Part shown: piece after piece, positions 1-8,627 of the stretch
How the letters are laid out: each line of letters begins with the position of its first letter
How positions within the stretch are numbered: position 1 is the first letter of the stretch
Origin: DASRFA01 sp035651755
GTDB lineage: Bacteria > Desulfobacterota > Binatia > UBA12015
DNA: 64,000 nt
Direction: 5' to 3'
Assembly: GCA_035651755.1 (NCBI GenBank)
Contig: DASRFA010000060.1
Coordinates: forward strand, 434,001-498,000
Notes under the pieces: model-generated
What the model saw: the letters and a program-made list of their open reading frames with translations, nothing else
What the model was told of the DNA's origin: nothing
The model's database searches: none
Made by a program: the position numbers and the translations under genes

Positions 1-978
1 GCGCCCGAGGGCCGCGCGCTCCTCGAGCGGCTGCTCGAGCGCGCCGACCTGCTGGTCGCGAACCTGCCGCGCGAGCGCCTCGAGCGCTTCGGACTCTCCC
101 GCGAGGCGCTCGCCGACCGCCACCCGCGTCTCGTCGTCGTCAACTTGACGGCGTACGGGACGACCGGGCCGTGGGCCGAGCGTCCCGGCTCCGGCACGCT
201 GGCCGAAGCGATCACGGGCCTCGCTGCGCTCACCGGTCCGGCCGAGGCGCCGCCGACGCTTTCGCCGGTCGGGCTCGGCGACTACCTCGGCGTGCTGCAG
301 GGCATCGTCGCGGCGCTCCTCGGGCTGTATGCGCGCGACGCCGGCGCGAGCGGCGCGCGCGGCGAGCTGCTCGACGTCGCGATGTACGAGCCGCTGCTCG
401 GCCTCCTCGCGACGCGGCTCGCGACCGCGGCGCGCGACGGCGTCGATCCCGGACGGCACGGGAACCGCTTCCCGAACGTCGCGCCGCGGAACGCGTACCG
501 AACGGCGGACGAGCGCTGGGTCGCGCTCACCGCGGGTACGGACGACCTCGCGCACCGCCTGCTCGCCGCGATCGGCCGACCTGAGCTCGCGGCCGACGAG
601 CGCTTTCGCTCGAACGCCGCCCGCGTCGCGCACGCCGACGAGCTCGACGTCATCGTCGCCGGCTGGATCGCGGCCCACCGTTGCGACGAGGTCGTCGAGA
701 CGCTGTGCCGGGCGCGCGTGTCGGTCGCGGCGATCGACGCTCCGACGGAGGTCGTCCGGAACCCGCACTTCCGGGCGCGGGCGAGCCTCGTCGAGGTGGA
801 GGACCGGGAGGCGGGGACGCTCCTCACCGCCGCGCCGTCGCCGGCACGTGCGGCGGACGCCGGGCGAATCCGATGGCTCGGCCGGCCGCTCGGCGCGGAC
901 AACGACGCCGTGTACCGCGGCTGGCTCGGTGTCGCGCCCGACGAGCTCGCACGGCTGCGAGCGGCCGGCATCGTCTAG
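1..978 (+). CDS. CaiB/BaiF family III CoA-transferase, 3' part
   Basis: The reading frame is open from base 1, so the gene begins outside the window; 325 residues are visible. Family III enzymes move CoA between carboxylic acids through an aspartyl-CoA intermediate. The visible part opens inside the Rossmann region, with the family stretch LVVVNLTAYGTTGPW at about residues 42-56. It continues through VGLGDYLGVLQGIVAAL at about 91-107, whose Asp is the expected catalytic residue. The C-terminal lobe (EVVRNPHF, then a segment near GRPLGADN) is also typical. The substrate cannot be told from sequence. It is not obviously linked to the downstream convergent MBL-fold gene. The family call is firm; a start inside the window (TTG at 145) would cut the fold and is rejected. 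Confidence 0.9.
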   Translation, partial: APEGRALLERLLERADLLVANLPRERLERFGLSREALADRHPRLVVVNLTAYGTTGPWAERPGSGTLAEAITGLAALTGPAEAPPTLSPVGLGDYLGVLQGIVAALLGLYARDAGASGARGELLDVAMYEPLLGLLATRLATAARDGVDPGRHGNRFPNVAPRNAYRTADERWVALTAGTDDLAHRLLAAIGRPELAADERFRSNAARVAHADELDVIVAGWIAAHRCDEVVETLCRARVSVAAIDAPTEVVRNPHFRARASLVEVEDREAGTLLTAAPSPARAADAGRIRWLGRPLGADNDAVYRGWLGVAPDELARLRAAGIV

Positions 979-1076
979 GAGTCTAGCCTCCGCCGCGGGG
1001 CGGATCGCGGCGGCCTCGACGCCGTCGATGCGCGCGATGCGATCGACGAGGCGGGCGACTGCCGGATGGAGCGCGC

Positions 1077-1946
1077 TCAACCCGCGAGCGACCAGTCTTC
1101 GCCGTCGCGGCGCGCGCGGCCCTCGCGCTCGAGCTTCCGGAGGTGCGAGCGCACCGAGGACCCCGCCGCGGCGTGCAGGAACTCGGGCACGTCCGCGTAG
1201 ATGCGCTTCACCATCTCGGGCACGCGGCTCACGCCTGCCGCCATCTGCTCGACGATCTGGCGCTCGCGGAGCTCGCGGTGCGCGATGTACTCGCGGATCT
1301 TGCCGCCCGCGTCGCGGATCACCGGCCCGTGGGCCGGGTAGATGACCGCCGGGTCGAGATCGAGGAGGCGGCGCAGCGAGCTCATGTAGTCGAGGAGGTC
1401 GCCGCCGTGCTCGGGGATCACGGTCGTCCCCGCTCCGAGCACGACGTCGCCGGTGAAGACCGCGCGCTCCTCCTCGAGCCACCAGCAGAGGTGGTCCTCG
1501 GCGTGCCCGGGGGTGTGGATCGCGCGCAGAGTCGCGCCCTCGGTCGCGATCGTCGCGCCGTCGCCGACGGACACCATGTCGTCCTCGACCGGGCCGTCGA
1601 GGCCGGGCCACGGCCGCTTCGAGACGCGCAGCCGACCGAAGCGCTCGCGCACCTGCGGGTAGCCGCCGAGGTGGTCGGGGTGCGCGTGCGTGAGCACGAC
1701 CTCCTGCAGCTCGCGGCTCCCTCGCTGCTCGTCGAGCGCACGCTCGAGGAGCGGCGGCCACTCCGGCTTGCCCTGCCCGGTGTCGAGCAGGATCGGCTTC
1801 CGCGACGTCCCGACGAGGTACGTGTTCGTGCCCGGGCCGGTGAACGGACCCGGGTTCTGCCCGAGCACCGTCACCACGCGGTCGCTCCACACGTCGATGT
1901 CCGGCATGCGGAGGCCGAGCATCGTGTCCTTGACGACGCGGCTCAT
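1077..1946 (-). CDS. MBL-fold metallo-hydrolase, LACTB2-like
   Basis: This is a 289-residue metallo-beta-lactamase-fold hydrolase. The zinc-binding motif THAHPDHLGG lies at about residue 106, followed by a metal histidine in HTPGHAEDH (about 165), FTGDVVL (about 186) and the late histidine in YPAHGP (about 225). A C-terminal helical winged-helix-like segment follows, as in the LACTB2 group. LACTB2-type proteins include single-strand RNA endonucleases and thioesterase-like hydrolases; which activity applies here is not determinable. The first ATG is used; an internal ATG nine codons later (MLGLRMPD) is an equal alternative. It converges on the CoA-transferase and stands alone. Confidence 0.85.
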   Translation of the reverse strand: MSRVVKDTMLGLRMPDIDVWSDRVVTVLGQNPGPFTGPGTNTYLVGTSRKPILLDTGQGKPEWPPLLERALDEQRGSRELQEVVLTHAHPDHLGGYPQVRERFGRLRVSKRPWPGLDGPVEDDMVSVGDGATIATEGATLRAIHTPGHAEDHLCWWLEEERAVFTGDVVLGAGTTVIPEHGGDLLDYMSSLRRLLDLDPAVIYPAHGPVIRDAGGKIREYIAHRELRERQIVEQMAAGVSRVPEMVKRIYADVPEFLHAAAGSSVRSHLRKLEREGRARRDGEDWSLAG

Positions 1947-2015
1947 CGATCGGCTCCCGGACTCGAGTCTATCCGAGCGCGCGCCCTTGTCGCGAGCCGA
2001 CGCGCGGCGGATCGC

Positions 2016-3278
2016 TCACGCGAAGCCTTCCGGCGTCACCCGCTTGATCCACCCGCGGTAGTCGTCGTAGCCGACGGAGCGCTGGCGCTCGCGCACGCGG
2101 CTCAAGATGGCCCGTACGCGCGCGGTGCGCTCGCGGCCGTTCGATGCCGGCCCCTTGCCCGTCAAGTACGCGGCGACCTTCGCGCTGTGCTTCCGCGACG
2201 CGACGAGGTTGCCCTTGCCGGTCACGACGTTGCCGCACCCGTAGACGTCTTCGAAGCCGTCGACCTTGCCGTGCTCCCAGTCGGTGAGGCGGAGGAGCTC
2301 GCCGTCCATCGGCAGCCCCTCGATCGGCTCCGGGATCGATCCGATGGAGGAGATGACGAGCTTCGTGTGGACCTCGCGCTCCGCGCCCGGAACGATCACC
2401 GCCTTGCCGCGCTCGTCGAGGTGCGTGCGGCACATGCGGAGGCCGGTCAGCCGATCGCCGCTCGTGATGAGCCCCACCGGAGCGGCCAGCGGCTCGACCC
2501 GGAAGAGATACTTGCTCTGGGCCTTCTCGAGGATGCGCCGGCGGACCTGCTCGACCTTCTGAAGCTGCTCCGGCGTCGGCTTCTCCGGCCCCTCCGCGAG
2601 CGGCATGTCCTCGATGCGCCGCCGGTAGTACAGCGTGCAACCCCAGAGCCCGAGGTCCTCGTACTTGAGGCCGTGGCGCGCCAGGGTCTCCGGGATCCCG
2701 TCGACCTCCATCTCGATCAGGTCGACGTCGATGCCGCGGGCCTTCAGGCGTCGCGATACGCTCTCGAGCTGCAGCACCTTGACGACGTCGATCGACGCCA
2801 GGCCGCCGCCGACCACCGCCGCGTCGTCGTGGATCTCGTAGGTCGGGCCATTGTAGCCGCGCTCGCGGTAGTGGTTGAACCAGTAGATGAACGGATTCTG
2901 GTAGACGAGGCCGCGATTGATGTACATGTCCGCGCCCGTCACCGGCAGCGGGCGATCGCGCCAGGCGCCGTTCGCGAGCACGATCATGTCGAAGCCCCAG
3001 CTGTCGACGAGCTCGTTGAACGAGACGTCGCGCCCGATTCCGGTGCGCGGGACGAAGATCACGCCCTCGCGCGTCAGCTTGGAATCGATGAGGTCGTACT
3101 CCTTGCGGCGGAGGCCGGTGTGCCAGAGCGGCAGCCCGTCCTCGACCTTGCCGTACGGCCGGTCGTTCTGCTCGAACACCACGCAGAGCGCGCCGCTCTG
3201 GGCGAGCTTGTCCGCCGCCTCGGCGCCGGCGGTCGCGCCGCCGATCACGGCAACGCACGTGCGATACTGGTCGTCCAC
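2016..3278 (-). CDS. FAD/NAD(P)-dependent oxidoreductase, ferredoxin-NADP reductase (adrenodoxin reductase) type
   Basis: This 420-residue flavoprotein starts at the GTG preceding DDQYRTCVAVIGGATAG. The FAD loop reads IGGATAGAEAA, so the usual GxGxxG is altered to GxAxxG. RPYGKVEDGLPLWHTGLRRK follows, a stretch seen in FprA/adrenodoxin reductase-like enzymes. A second dinucleotide loop, AAVVGGGLASIDVVK (about residue 155), should bind NAD(P)H. A late VYGCGNVVTGKGNL segment closes the FAD site. Such enzymes pass electrons from NAD(P)H to a ferredoxin or similar carrier. The gene is divergent from the ferritin-like di-iron protein at 3444, which could be its electron acceptor (inference). The start is chosen because the frame upstream of 3278 reads as GC-rich non-coding sequence. 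Confidence 0.82.
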   Translation of the reverse strand: MDDQYRTCVAVIGGATAGAEAADKLAQSGALCVVFEQNDRPYGKVEDGLPLWHTGLRRKEYDLIDSKLTREGVIFVPRTGIGRDVSFNELVDSWGFDMIVLANGAWRDRPLPVTGADMYINRGLVYQNPFIYWFNHYRERGYNGPTYEIHDDAAVVGGGLASIDVVKVLQLESVSRRLKARGIDVDLIEMEVDGIPETLARHGLKYEDLGLWGCTLYYRRRIEDMPLAEGPEKPTPEQLQKVEQVRRRILEKAQSKYLFRVEPLAAPVGLITSGDRLTGLRMCRTHLDERGKAVIVPGAEREVHTKLVISSIGSIPEPIEGLPMDGELLRLTDWEHGKVDGFEDVYGCGNVVTGKGNLVASRKHSAKVAAYLTGKGPASNGRERTARVRAILSRVRERQRSVGYDDYRGWIKRVTPEGFA

Positions 3279-3443
3279 GTCGGGATGCGGCCCGTCGGGC
3301 TGGGGGCCGGGCCGGGATCGGGGTACCCCGGCGGTCCGGGGGACGCAAGCTCGATCGCGTGGGGCCGGAGCCGCGAAGCGATTGCGTTGCCCCGGCGGGG
3401 CGCGGAAGCTCGGCCAGACTCGTAGGCCAAGGGACGGAACTCG

Positions 3444-4430
3444 ATGCGGACACGCGACCTGCTGACCTTGCCGAACTCCGGCCACCCGGGCATCAACGCG
3501 CTCTTCGCCAAGGCGCACTCCGCCGACTGGGACTTCGAGCGCGACGTCGACTGGTCCATTCCGATCGAGCCCGACGATCCGCTCGTCGACGACCGCTGGG
3601 CCGCCTTCGGCGGGACGCCGACCTTCGAAGCCCTCCCCGCGCGCGCCCGCGCGTATGCCACCCGCCGCGGGCTCGGGCGAATGCTGAACATCCTGCAGGT
3701 CGGCGAGAGCGTCGCACAGAACGTCTGCGCGCGCCTCGTGCTCGAGCTGCGCGAGGAGGACTACCGGAACCACGCCGCCGCCCAGGCGATGGACGAGGCG
3801 CGGCATCATCTCGCCTATCGCCGCTTCATCGAGAAGATGAACGAGCAGATCGAGGACATCGACCTCGGCACCGAGATGATGTTCGACGCCGTGCTCGCGA
3901 TGGACGACCCGCTCGACCTGATCGCGACCGAGCAGTTCTTCCTCGAGAGCCTCGCGATGAACATCTTCGAGGGCATCCACGAGCACGCGACGCACCCGCT
4001 CTTGAAGTCGATCATCGGCCTCATCACGCGCGACGAGAGCCGTCACATGGGGTTCGGCGTGCTGTACATCGCCGAGCACATGCGCCGCAGCACGCTCGAC
4101 GACCGCGTCCGGTTCGCTCGGCGCTGGCTCGGCCAGATCCTGGGATCGCTCACCGACCGTCCCGGGCCGATCATGCTCTCGCGCCTCGTGAAGCGCCTGC
4201 GGGAGGTGGGCGTCGACGACGTCGACGAGCTCGCGCCGCAGCTCCTGCGCGAGCAGGCGGAGAAGAATGCGGCCGACCTGGCAGCGGCCGCATCGGGAGA
4301 GAAGGTCCCGCACCTGCTGAAGAGCGCGCGCCGCGCCGGGCTGCTCGAGCCGGAGATCCTCGAGGCGCTCGGCGTCGCGGAGAACCCGCTCGTGCGGGGC
4401 GCCCTGCGCGCGACGGCGGGCGACGCCTGA
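3444..4430 (+). CDS. Ferritin-like di-iron domain protein (R2/desaturase-like)
   Basis: A 328-residue, mostly helical protein with a complete four-helix di-iron ligand set. The ligands are a first-helix Glu (VGESVAQNVC, about residue 93), a DEARHH box (about 118), a Glu-rich helix EQFFLESLAMNIFEGIHE (about 160) and a second box DESRHMGFG (about 195). The EXXH pairs match the ribonucleotide reductase R2, acyl-ACP desaturase and AurF superfamily. No member with a known substrate can be assigned. It starts at ATG 3444 behind an AAGGGACGGA ribosome site. It is divergent from the FAD oxidoreductase with a 165-bp gap; an oxygenase plus reductase partnership is plausible but unproven. It converges on hpnI with a 15-bp gap and no terminator-like hairpin. 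Confidence 0.85.
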   Translation: MRTRDLLTLPNSGHPGINALFAKAHSADWDFERDVDWSIPIEPDDPLVDDRWAAFGGTPTFEALPARARAYATRRGLGRMLNILQVGESVAQNVCARLVLELREEDYRNHAAAQAMDEARHHLAYRRFIEKMNEQIEDIDLGTEMMFDAVLAMDDPLDLIATEQFFLESLAMNIFEGIHEHATHPLLKSIIGLITRDESRHMGFGVLYIAEHMRRSTLDDRVRFARRWLGQILGSLTDRPGPIMLSRLVKRLREVGVDDVDELAPQLLREQAEKNAADLAAAASGEKVPHLLKSARRAGLLEPEILEALGVAENPLVRGALRATAGDA

Positions 4431-4445
4431 GCGGAAGCGGGATTT

Positions 4446-5642
4446 CTACGCCGGCTTGCCGGCGGCCGCGACGTCGGCGGCGTCTTCCTCGGGAAGCGGA
4501 CGCATCCGCCCGTCGCGCGCGACCTCGAACTCGATGCCGCCCCACCGCACCGTGTCGCCGAGGTACGCGAGGACGAAGATCGTCGAGATGAAGAGGTCCT
4601 TGAACGGCACCAGCCAGACGTGGCGCCAGATGCGCTGCACGCCGAACACGCGGCTCGCGATCATGCCGCCGATGACGGTCCGGAGGCCCACGGCGGTGGC
4701 GAAGACCTCCCACCCGGCGAAGCGCGTGGCGAGGAGGTACACGGTCGCCCAGAGCGTCGTGTGCGTCACCATCGACGCGAGGTACGAGCCCGGGCGGCAG
4801 ATCCGGTAGGTGCGCGCCCAGCGCAGCTGGTGATCGAAGACCTCGCGCAGGCGGTCGAGGTCGAGGACGGTCTCGACGACGACCGGCGCGAGCACGGAGA
4901 CGTACCCGCGCCCGACCGCGATGTTCCCCATCTGGTAGTCGTCGGCGAGGTGGTCGGCGATCGCGGTGAAGCCGCCGATCTCTTCGAGGACCGACCGCTT
5001 GATGCAGATCGTCGCGCCGAAGGCGTAGCTCTGGCGCTCCCACTTGCGCGCGACGGTCACCATCGGCGCGAAGTCGGTGTTGATGAAGAGCGCCTCGAGC
5101 TTGTGCGCGAGCGTCGTGCCGAAGGCGGCGCGGTACGCGCAGGTCACGAGCCCGGCGTTCGGCTCGTCCAGGTACGGGACGACGCGCTTCAGGTAGCTGG
5201 CGTCCGCGCGGATGTCGGCGTCGGCGATGACCAGCACGTCGTGCTTCGCGCGCTGGAGCATGTTCTCGAGGTTGCTCACCTTCGCGTTGGTGCCGATCCG
5301 GCGATCGGACACGACGAGCTCGATGTCGACCTCGGGGAAGTCGCGGCGAAGGCGCTTCACGATCGCGATCGCGGGATCGGCCGCGTCGGCCACACCGAAC
5401 ACGATCTGGAGGCGCGGGTAGTCGAGCGCGCAGGTGTTCGCGAGGTTGTCGTAGGTCTCCGGCACGGCGCCGCAGAGCGGCTTCAGGATCGTGACGGGCG
5501 GCAGGATCGCGTCGTCGGGCAGCGGCTTCGCGAGCTCGCTGCCTCGCCAGCGCGCGAAGAGCCACGCGCACACCACGCTCGCGAGCTGGTAGCCGGTCGA
5601 TACCGCCACCAGCAGCAGGATGACGTTGGCGATCGTGATCAA
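4446..5642 (-). CDS. hpnI: Hopanoid glycosyltransferase HpnI (ceramide glucosyltransferase-like)
   Basis: A membrane GT2/GT21 enzyme of about 398 residues. HpnI adds N-acetylglucosamine to bacteriohopanetetrol on the cytoplasmic side of the inner membrane. The sequence shows an N-terminal transmembrane helix (IANVILLLVAVSTGYQL), PPVTILKPLCG, a DAD motif in VLVIADADIRAD, AFGATICIKR, DYQMGNIA, the HQLRWARTYR box and two or three C-terminal membrane helices. TTG at 5642 is preferred as start. It follows a GGAG ribosome site and leaves a 34-bp gap after hpnJ. The in-frame ATG at 5723 would overlap hpnJ by 47 bp and lacks a Shine-Dalgarno sequence. hpnK, the usual deacetylase partner, is not in the window. 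Confidence 0.9.
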   Translation of the reverse strand: MITIANVILLLVAVSTGYQLASVVCAWLFARWRGSELAKPLPDDAILPPVTILKPLCGAVPETYDNLANTCALDYPRLQIVFGVADAADPAIAIVKRLRRDFPEVDIELVVSDRRIGTNAKVSNLENMLQRAKHDVLVIADADIRADASYLKRVVPYLDEPNAGLVTCAYRAAFGTTLAHKLEALFINTDFAPMVTVARKWERQSYAFGATICIKRSVLEEIGGFTAIADHLADDYQMGNIAVGRGYVSVLAPVVVETVLDLDRLREVFDHQLRWARTYRICRPGSYLASMVTHTTLWATVYLLATRFAGWEVFATAVGLRTVIGGMIASRVFGVQRIWRHVWLVPFKDLFISTIFVLAYLGDTVRWGGIEFEVARDGRMRPLPEEDAADVAAAGKPA

Positions 5643-5676
5643 TGCCCTGTCGCGCTCCGCCGCCGCGAGCGACGGA

Positions 5677-7173
5677 TCAAGCGCTCGCGCCCGGGCCGCT
5701 CGCCATCGGTGCGACCGCCGCATTGGACGCGCGTGCCGCGCGCGCCTCCTTCGCCTCGCTGCGGCGGTGCCACATCGTCTTCAGGAACTGCCGGCCCTCG
5801 GCGAGGAGGCGCGGGCGCTCGTGCGAGTCGAAGACGATCTGCTTCACCTTCTTCGCGATGTAGCGCGGGCGGAAGTAGAACTCCTTGTAGAAGCGCTCGA
5901 CCGACGCGTAGATCTCGTCCGCCGAGATCGCCGGATAGCTCACCGTGCACTTCTGGTAGCCGCCGTCGTCGACGAGCGGGTCGATGACCTCGTAGCCGTT
6001 CGACTTGACGAAGTCGTAGAAGTGCGTGCCGGGGTACGGCGATGCGAGCGAGACCTGGATCGTCTCGCAGTCCATCTCCTTCGCGAAGTCGATGGACTGG
6101 CGGATCGTCTCCGGCGTCTCGCCGGGGAGCCCCACGATGAACGTCCCGTGGATCAGGATGCCGAGCTTGTGGCAGTCCTCGGTGAAGCGGCGGGCGGTGC
6201 GGATGTCGACGCCTTTCTTGATGTTCTTCAGGATCTCGTCGTTCGCCGACTCGTAGCCGACCACGAAGAGGCGAAGGCCGCCGTCCTTCATGATCTTGAG
6301 CGTCTCGTAGTCGACGTTGGCGCGGGAGTTCGTCGACCAGGTGTAGCCCATCTCGCCGATGCCGCGCGCGATGTCGCGGGCGCGCTGCTTGTCGGCGGTG
6401 AAGGTGTCGTCGTCGAAGAAGATCTCGCGCATGCCCGGGAACATGTGCCGCATCGGCTCGACTTCCCGGAGCACGTTCGCGACGCTGCGCGTGCGGTAGC
6501 TGTGCCCGGTCGTCACCTGCGGCCAGAGGCAGAAGGTGCAGCGGGCCGGGCAGCCGCGGCCGGTGTAGAGCGAGACGTACGGGTACTGGCAGTACGGCGA
6601 GTTGTACTTCTTGAAGTCGAGGTTCTCGGCGTAGACCTCGGTCGCGAAGGGCAGATCGTCCAGCTCCTCCCGGTTGAGCAGCGGCCGGTCCGGGTTCGTG
6701 TAGATGCGGCCGTCGCGGCGGTAGGTGATGCCGGCGACGGTGCTCCAGTCGCGACCCTCCGCGACCTCCTTCATCGCGACGTCGAACTCCTTGCGGGCGA
6801 CCAGGTCGATCGCGTGCGACGCGTTGAGCGTGAACTCGGGCTGCGCGGTCGGCTGTCCGCCGACGAGCGCGATCACGGCGTCCCGGTTCCGCGACTTGAT
6901 CTTCTCCGCGGTCTCGGCGTCCTTCCGCAGCGACGGCGCGCTCGTGTGGATGACCACGAAGTCGTAGTCCGCCGCGATCACGACGGTTTCGTCCTGGTTC
7001 AGCCCTTCGGGCGGAGCGTCGAGCAGGCGCGCGCCCGGGATCATCCCGGTCGGGTACGCGAGCCAGGTCGGGTACCAGAAAGACCAGACCTCGCGCTTCG
7101 CCTGGTAGCGCGACCCCGCGCCGCCATCGAAGTCCTCGTAGGACGGCGGGTTCAGAAAGAGAGTCTTCATCAT
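5677..7173 (-). CDS. hpnJ: Hopanoid biosynthesis radical SAM protein HpnJ
   Basis: A 498-residue B12-binding-type radical SAM enzyme. HpnJ is genetically required to form the cyclitol ether from glycosylated bacteriohopanetetrol. The N-terminal stretch KTLFLNPPSYEDFDGG is diagnostic of HpnJ. A cobalamin-binding-like region runs to about residue 190. The radical SAM cluster CPARCTFC has cysteines at about 208, 212 and 215. Later come FFDDDTFTAD, GYESANDEILKNIKKG and GTFIVGLPGET, all typical of the family. The start is one of two adjacent ATG codons (7173 or 7170) about 11 nt after AAGGGG. It forms an operon with hpnI and is transcribed from the promoter at 7286-7313. Confidence 0.93.
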   Translation of the reverse strand: MMKTLFLNPPSYEDFDGGAGSRYQAKREVWSFWYPTWLAYPTGMIPGARLLDAPPEGLNQDETVVIAADYDFVVIHTSAPSLRKDAETAEKIKSRNRDAVIALVGGQPTAQPEFTLNASHAIDLVARKEFDVAMKEVAEGRDWSTVAGITYRRDGRIYTNPDRPLLNREELDDLPFATEVYAENLDFKKYNSPYCQYPYVSLYTGRGCPARCTFCLWPQVTTGHSYRTRSVANVLREVEPMRHMFPGMREIFFDDDTFTADKQRARDIARGIGEMGYTWSTNSRANVDYETLKIMKDGGLRLFVVGYESANDEILKNIKKGVDIRTARRFTEDCHKLGILIHGTFIVGLPGETPETIRQSIDFAKEMDCETIQVSLASPYPGTHFYDFVKSNGYEVIDPLVDDGGYQKCTVSYPAISADEIYASVERFYKEFYFRPRYIAKKVKQIVFDSHERPRLLAEGRQFLKTMWHRRSEAKEARAARASNAAVAPMASGPGASA

Positions 7174-7285
7174 CGATTCGACATCCCCTTGGCGCACCCC
7201 TGCGGTGGTCTCCCCCCGCCACCAGCGCCCCGATCGTCGCGGTCTCTCACGAAGAGGAACACGCCGACGGCCAGCCGGACGCGGG

Positions 7286-7313
7286 ATTATATTGTTCGGT
7301 CAGGCGAAGGCAA
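7286..7313 (-). promoter_or_regulatory. Sigma70-type promoter for hpnJ-hpnI
   Basis: On the minus strand a -35 box TTGCCT (7308-7313) and a perfect -10 box TATAAT (7286-7291) are separated by 16 bp. The predicted transcription start near 7279 leaves a leader of about 105 nt before hpnJ. A perfect TATAAT is rare in DNA this GC-rich. Confidence 0.6.
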
Positions 7314-7362
7314 CGTCGCCGGCGGGCGCGTACGCGATGCGGGTTTTTGGCGGGGCCAATCG

Positions 7363-7391
7363 TTGGTCGCGGTGCCCCTGTCTCGTATAAG
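7363..7391 (+). promoter_or_regulatory. Sigma70-type promoter for the CDP-alcohol phosphatidyltransferase
   Basis: TTGGTC (7363-7368) and TATAAG (7386-7391) are separated by exactly 17 bp. The predicted start lies about 12 nt before the ATG at 7411, with AGG as a minimal ribosome site. It is back-to-back with the hpnJ promoter. The -35 box is weak; the call rests on the -10 box and spacing. Confidence 0.5.
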
Positions 7392-7410
7392 GCAGTGTAG
7401 CAGGTTCGGC

Positions 7411-8625
7411 ATGGCGAGTTCAGAGGGAGTCGCTCTCATCTACGCTCCGGAGGGGGTCGATCCGCGCGCCATCTTCGCCGGCCGCCCCCTGATCGATCGG
7501 GCGATCGCCCTCGCGGAGACGGCAGGTTTGACGCCGTACGTCGTGGGTGCGGCCGACGCGCCGTGTCCGAGCGGCGTCGATCGGGTGGCCCCCGGGGGCC
7601 GTCTACCGGTCGATCTCCTTCCGCGCACGAACGTCGTCCTCTGGCGCTGCGACGTCGCCTGGGTGGCGCGGACGCTCCAGGCGGTCCTGCGGGACGGGTC
7701 CGGCACGCGAACCGTCGCGCTCGACGACCGCGGGCGTCCGGCGGTCGTCCGGCTGACCGCGACGCGGCTCGCGGGCCGGGTCCCCGCGACGCTCGAGCTC
7801 GCGGCCGGCGGAGCGACCGCGATCGGCGCACCCGGACAGGTCGCGGGAAACCGCCTGATCGCGCTCGACGCGGGCGGAGCGGGGCGGTTCCGCGCCGCCG
7901 AGGCGGAGCTCGTCGCGACGCTCGACAACCCGCGCGACGGGGTCTTCGACCGCGTGTTCAATCGCCCGATCTCGCGCCGGGTGACGCCCTTCCTCCTCTC
8001 GTGGCCGATCACGCCGAACCAGGTGACGGTACTGTCGCTCGCGGTCGGGCTCCTCGCGGCCGTGGCCCTCGCGCAGTCGGGCTACCTCTGGCCGATCGCC
8101 GGTGCGCTTCTCCTCCAGCTCACCGCCGTCCTGGATTGCGTGGACGGGGAGATCGCGCGCGCGAAGGTCCTCGAGTCGGAGTGGGGTGAGCTGCTCGACA
8201 TCACGACCGACTCGGTCATCCACGTGGTCGTCTTCCTCGGCATGGCGGCACACGCGTGGCCCGCGCTCGGAGTCGACGTCGCGTGGGCGCTCGGCGCCCT
8301 CTTCGCGACCGGCGGCTTCGCGTCGTTCGTCGTCGTGACGCGCGCCGAGCGCAGCGAGGAACGGTGGCGGCCGATCGACGACTGGCAGGCGCGACTCCTC
8401 GCGCGCATGCTCGCGACCCTGACGACGCGCGACTTGAGCGTGCTCGTCCTTGCCGCCGCGGCCTCGGGGATGCTGACGCAGCTCCTCGTCGGCGCGTCGT
8501 TCGGCGCGCACGCGTTCTGGGTGAGCGCGCTCGCGCTCCACACCTCGCTCATGCGGCGCGCCGCCGGACCACCGGGGCCGGCGCGCGTCGCAGCGCCGAC
8601 CGCGGAGCGGCGCGCCCGCTCGTAG
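7411..8625 (+). CDS. CDP-alcohol phosphatidyltransferase with degenerate nucleotidyltransferase-like N-terminus
   Basis: A 404-residue membrane protein. The C-terminal half carries the complete CDP-alcohol phosphotransferase signature (D-x2-D-G-x2-A-R-x8-G-x3-D-x3-D), visible as DCVDGEIARA then GELLDITTD at about residues 239-263, with membrane helices around it. These enzymes join a CDP-alcohol to a second alcohol, making phospholipids or phosphodiester lipids. The first 170 residues (FAGRPLIDRAIALAETAG near residue 22) resemble the fold of sugar-phosphate nucleotidyltransferases. They lack the glycine-rich nucleotide loop, so this half is probably not catalytic. The layout recalls bifunctional IPCT/DIPPS. 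It is divergent from hpnJ-hpnI, suggesting a lipid-related role; the substrate is unknown. Confidence 0.85.
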   Translation: MASSEGVALIYAPEGVDPRAIFAGRPLIDRAIALAETAGLTPYVVGAADAPCPSGVDRVAPGGRLPVDLLPRTNVVLWRCDVAWVARTLQAVLRDGSGTRTVALDDRGRPAVVRLTATRLAGRVPATLELAAGGATAIGAPGQVAGNRLIALDAGGAGRFRAAEAELVATLDNPRDGVFDRVFNRPISRRVTPFLLSWPITPNQVTVLSLAVGLLAAVALAQSGYLWPIAGALLLQLTAVLDCVDGEIARAKVLESEWGELLDITTDSVIHVVVFLGMAAHAWPALGVDVAWALGALFATGGFASFVVVTRAERSEERWRPIDDWQARLLARMLATLTTRDLSVLVLAAAASGMLTQLLVGASFGAHAFWVSALALHTSLMRRAAGPPGPARVAAPTAERRARS

Positions 8626-8627
8626 CG

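Noticed and set aside
979..1076. Possible continuation of the MBL gene beyond its stop into the gap
   Set aside because: The peptide read in another frame is plausible-looking only because of GC bias; the in-frame stop at 1077 matches the usual family length.
5642..5723. ATG 5723 as the hpnI start
   Set aside because: It overlaps hpnJ by 47 bp, has no ribosome site and adds an Arg/Ala-rich leader; TTG 5642 after GGAG fits the family start better.
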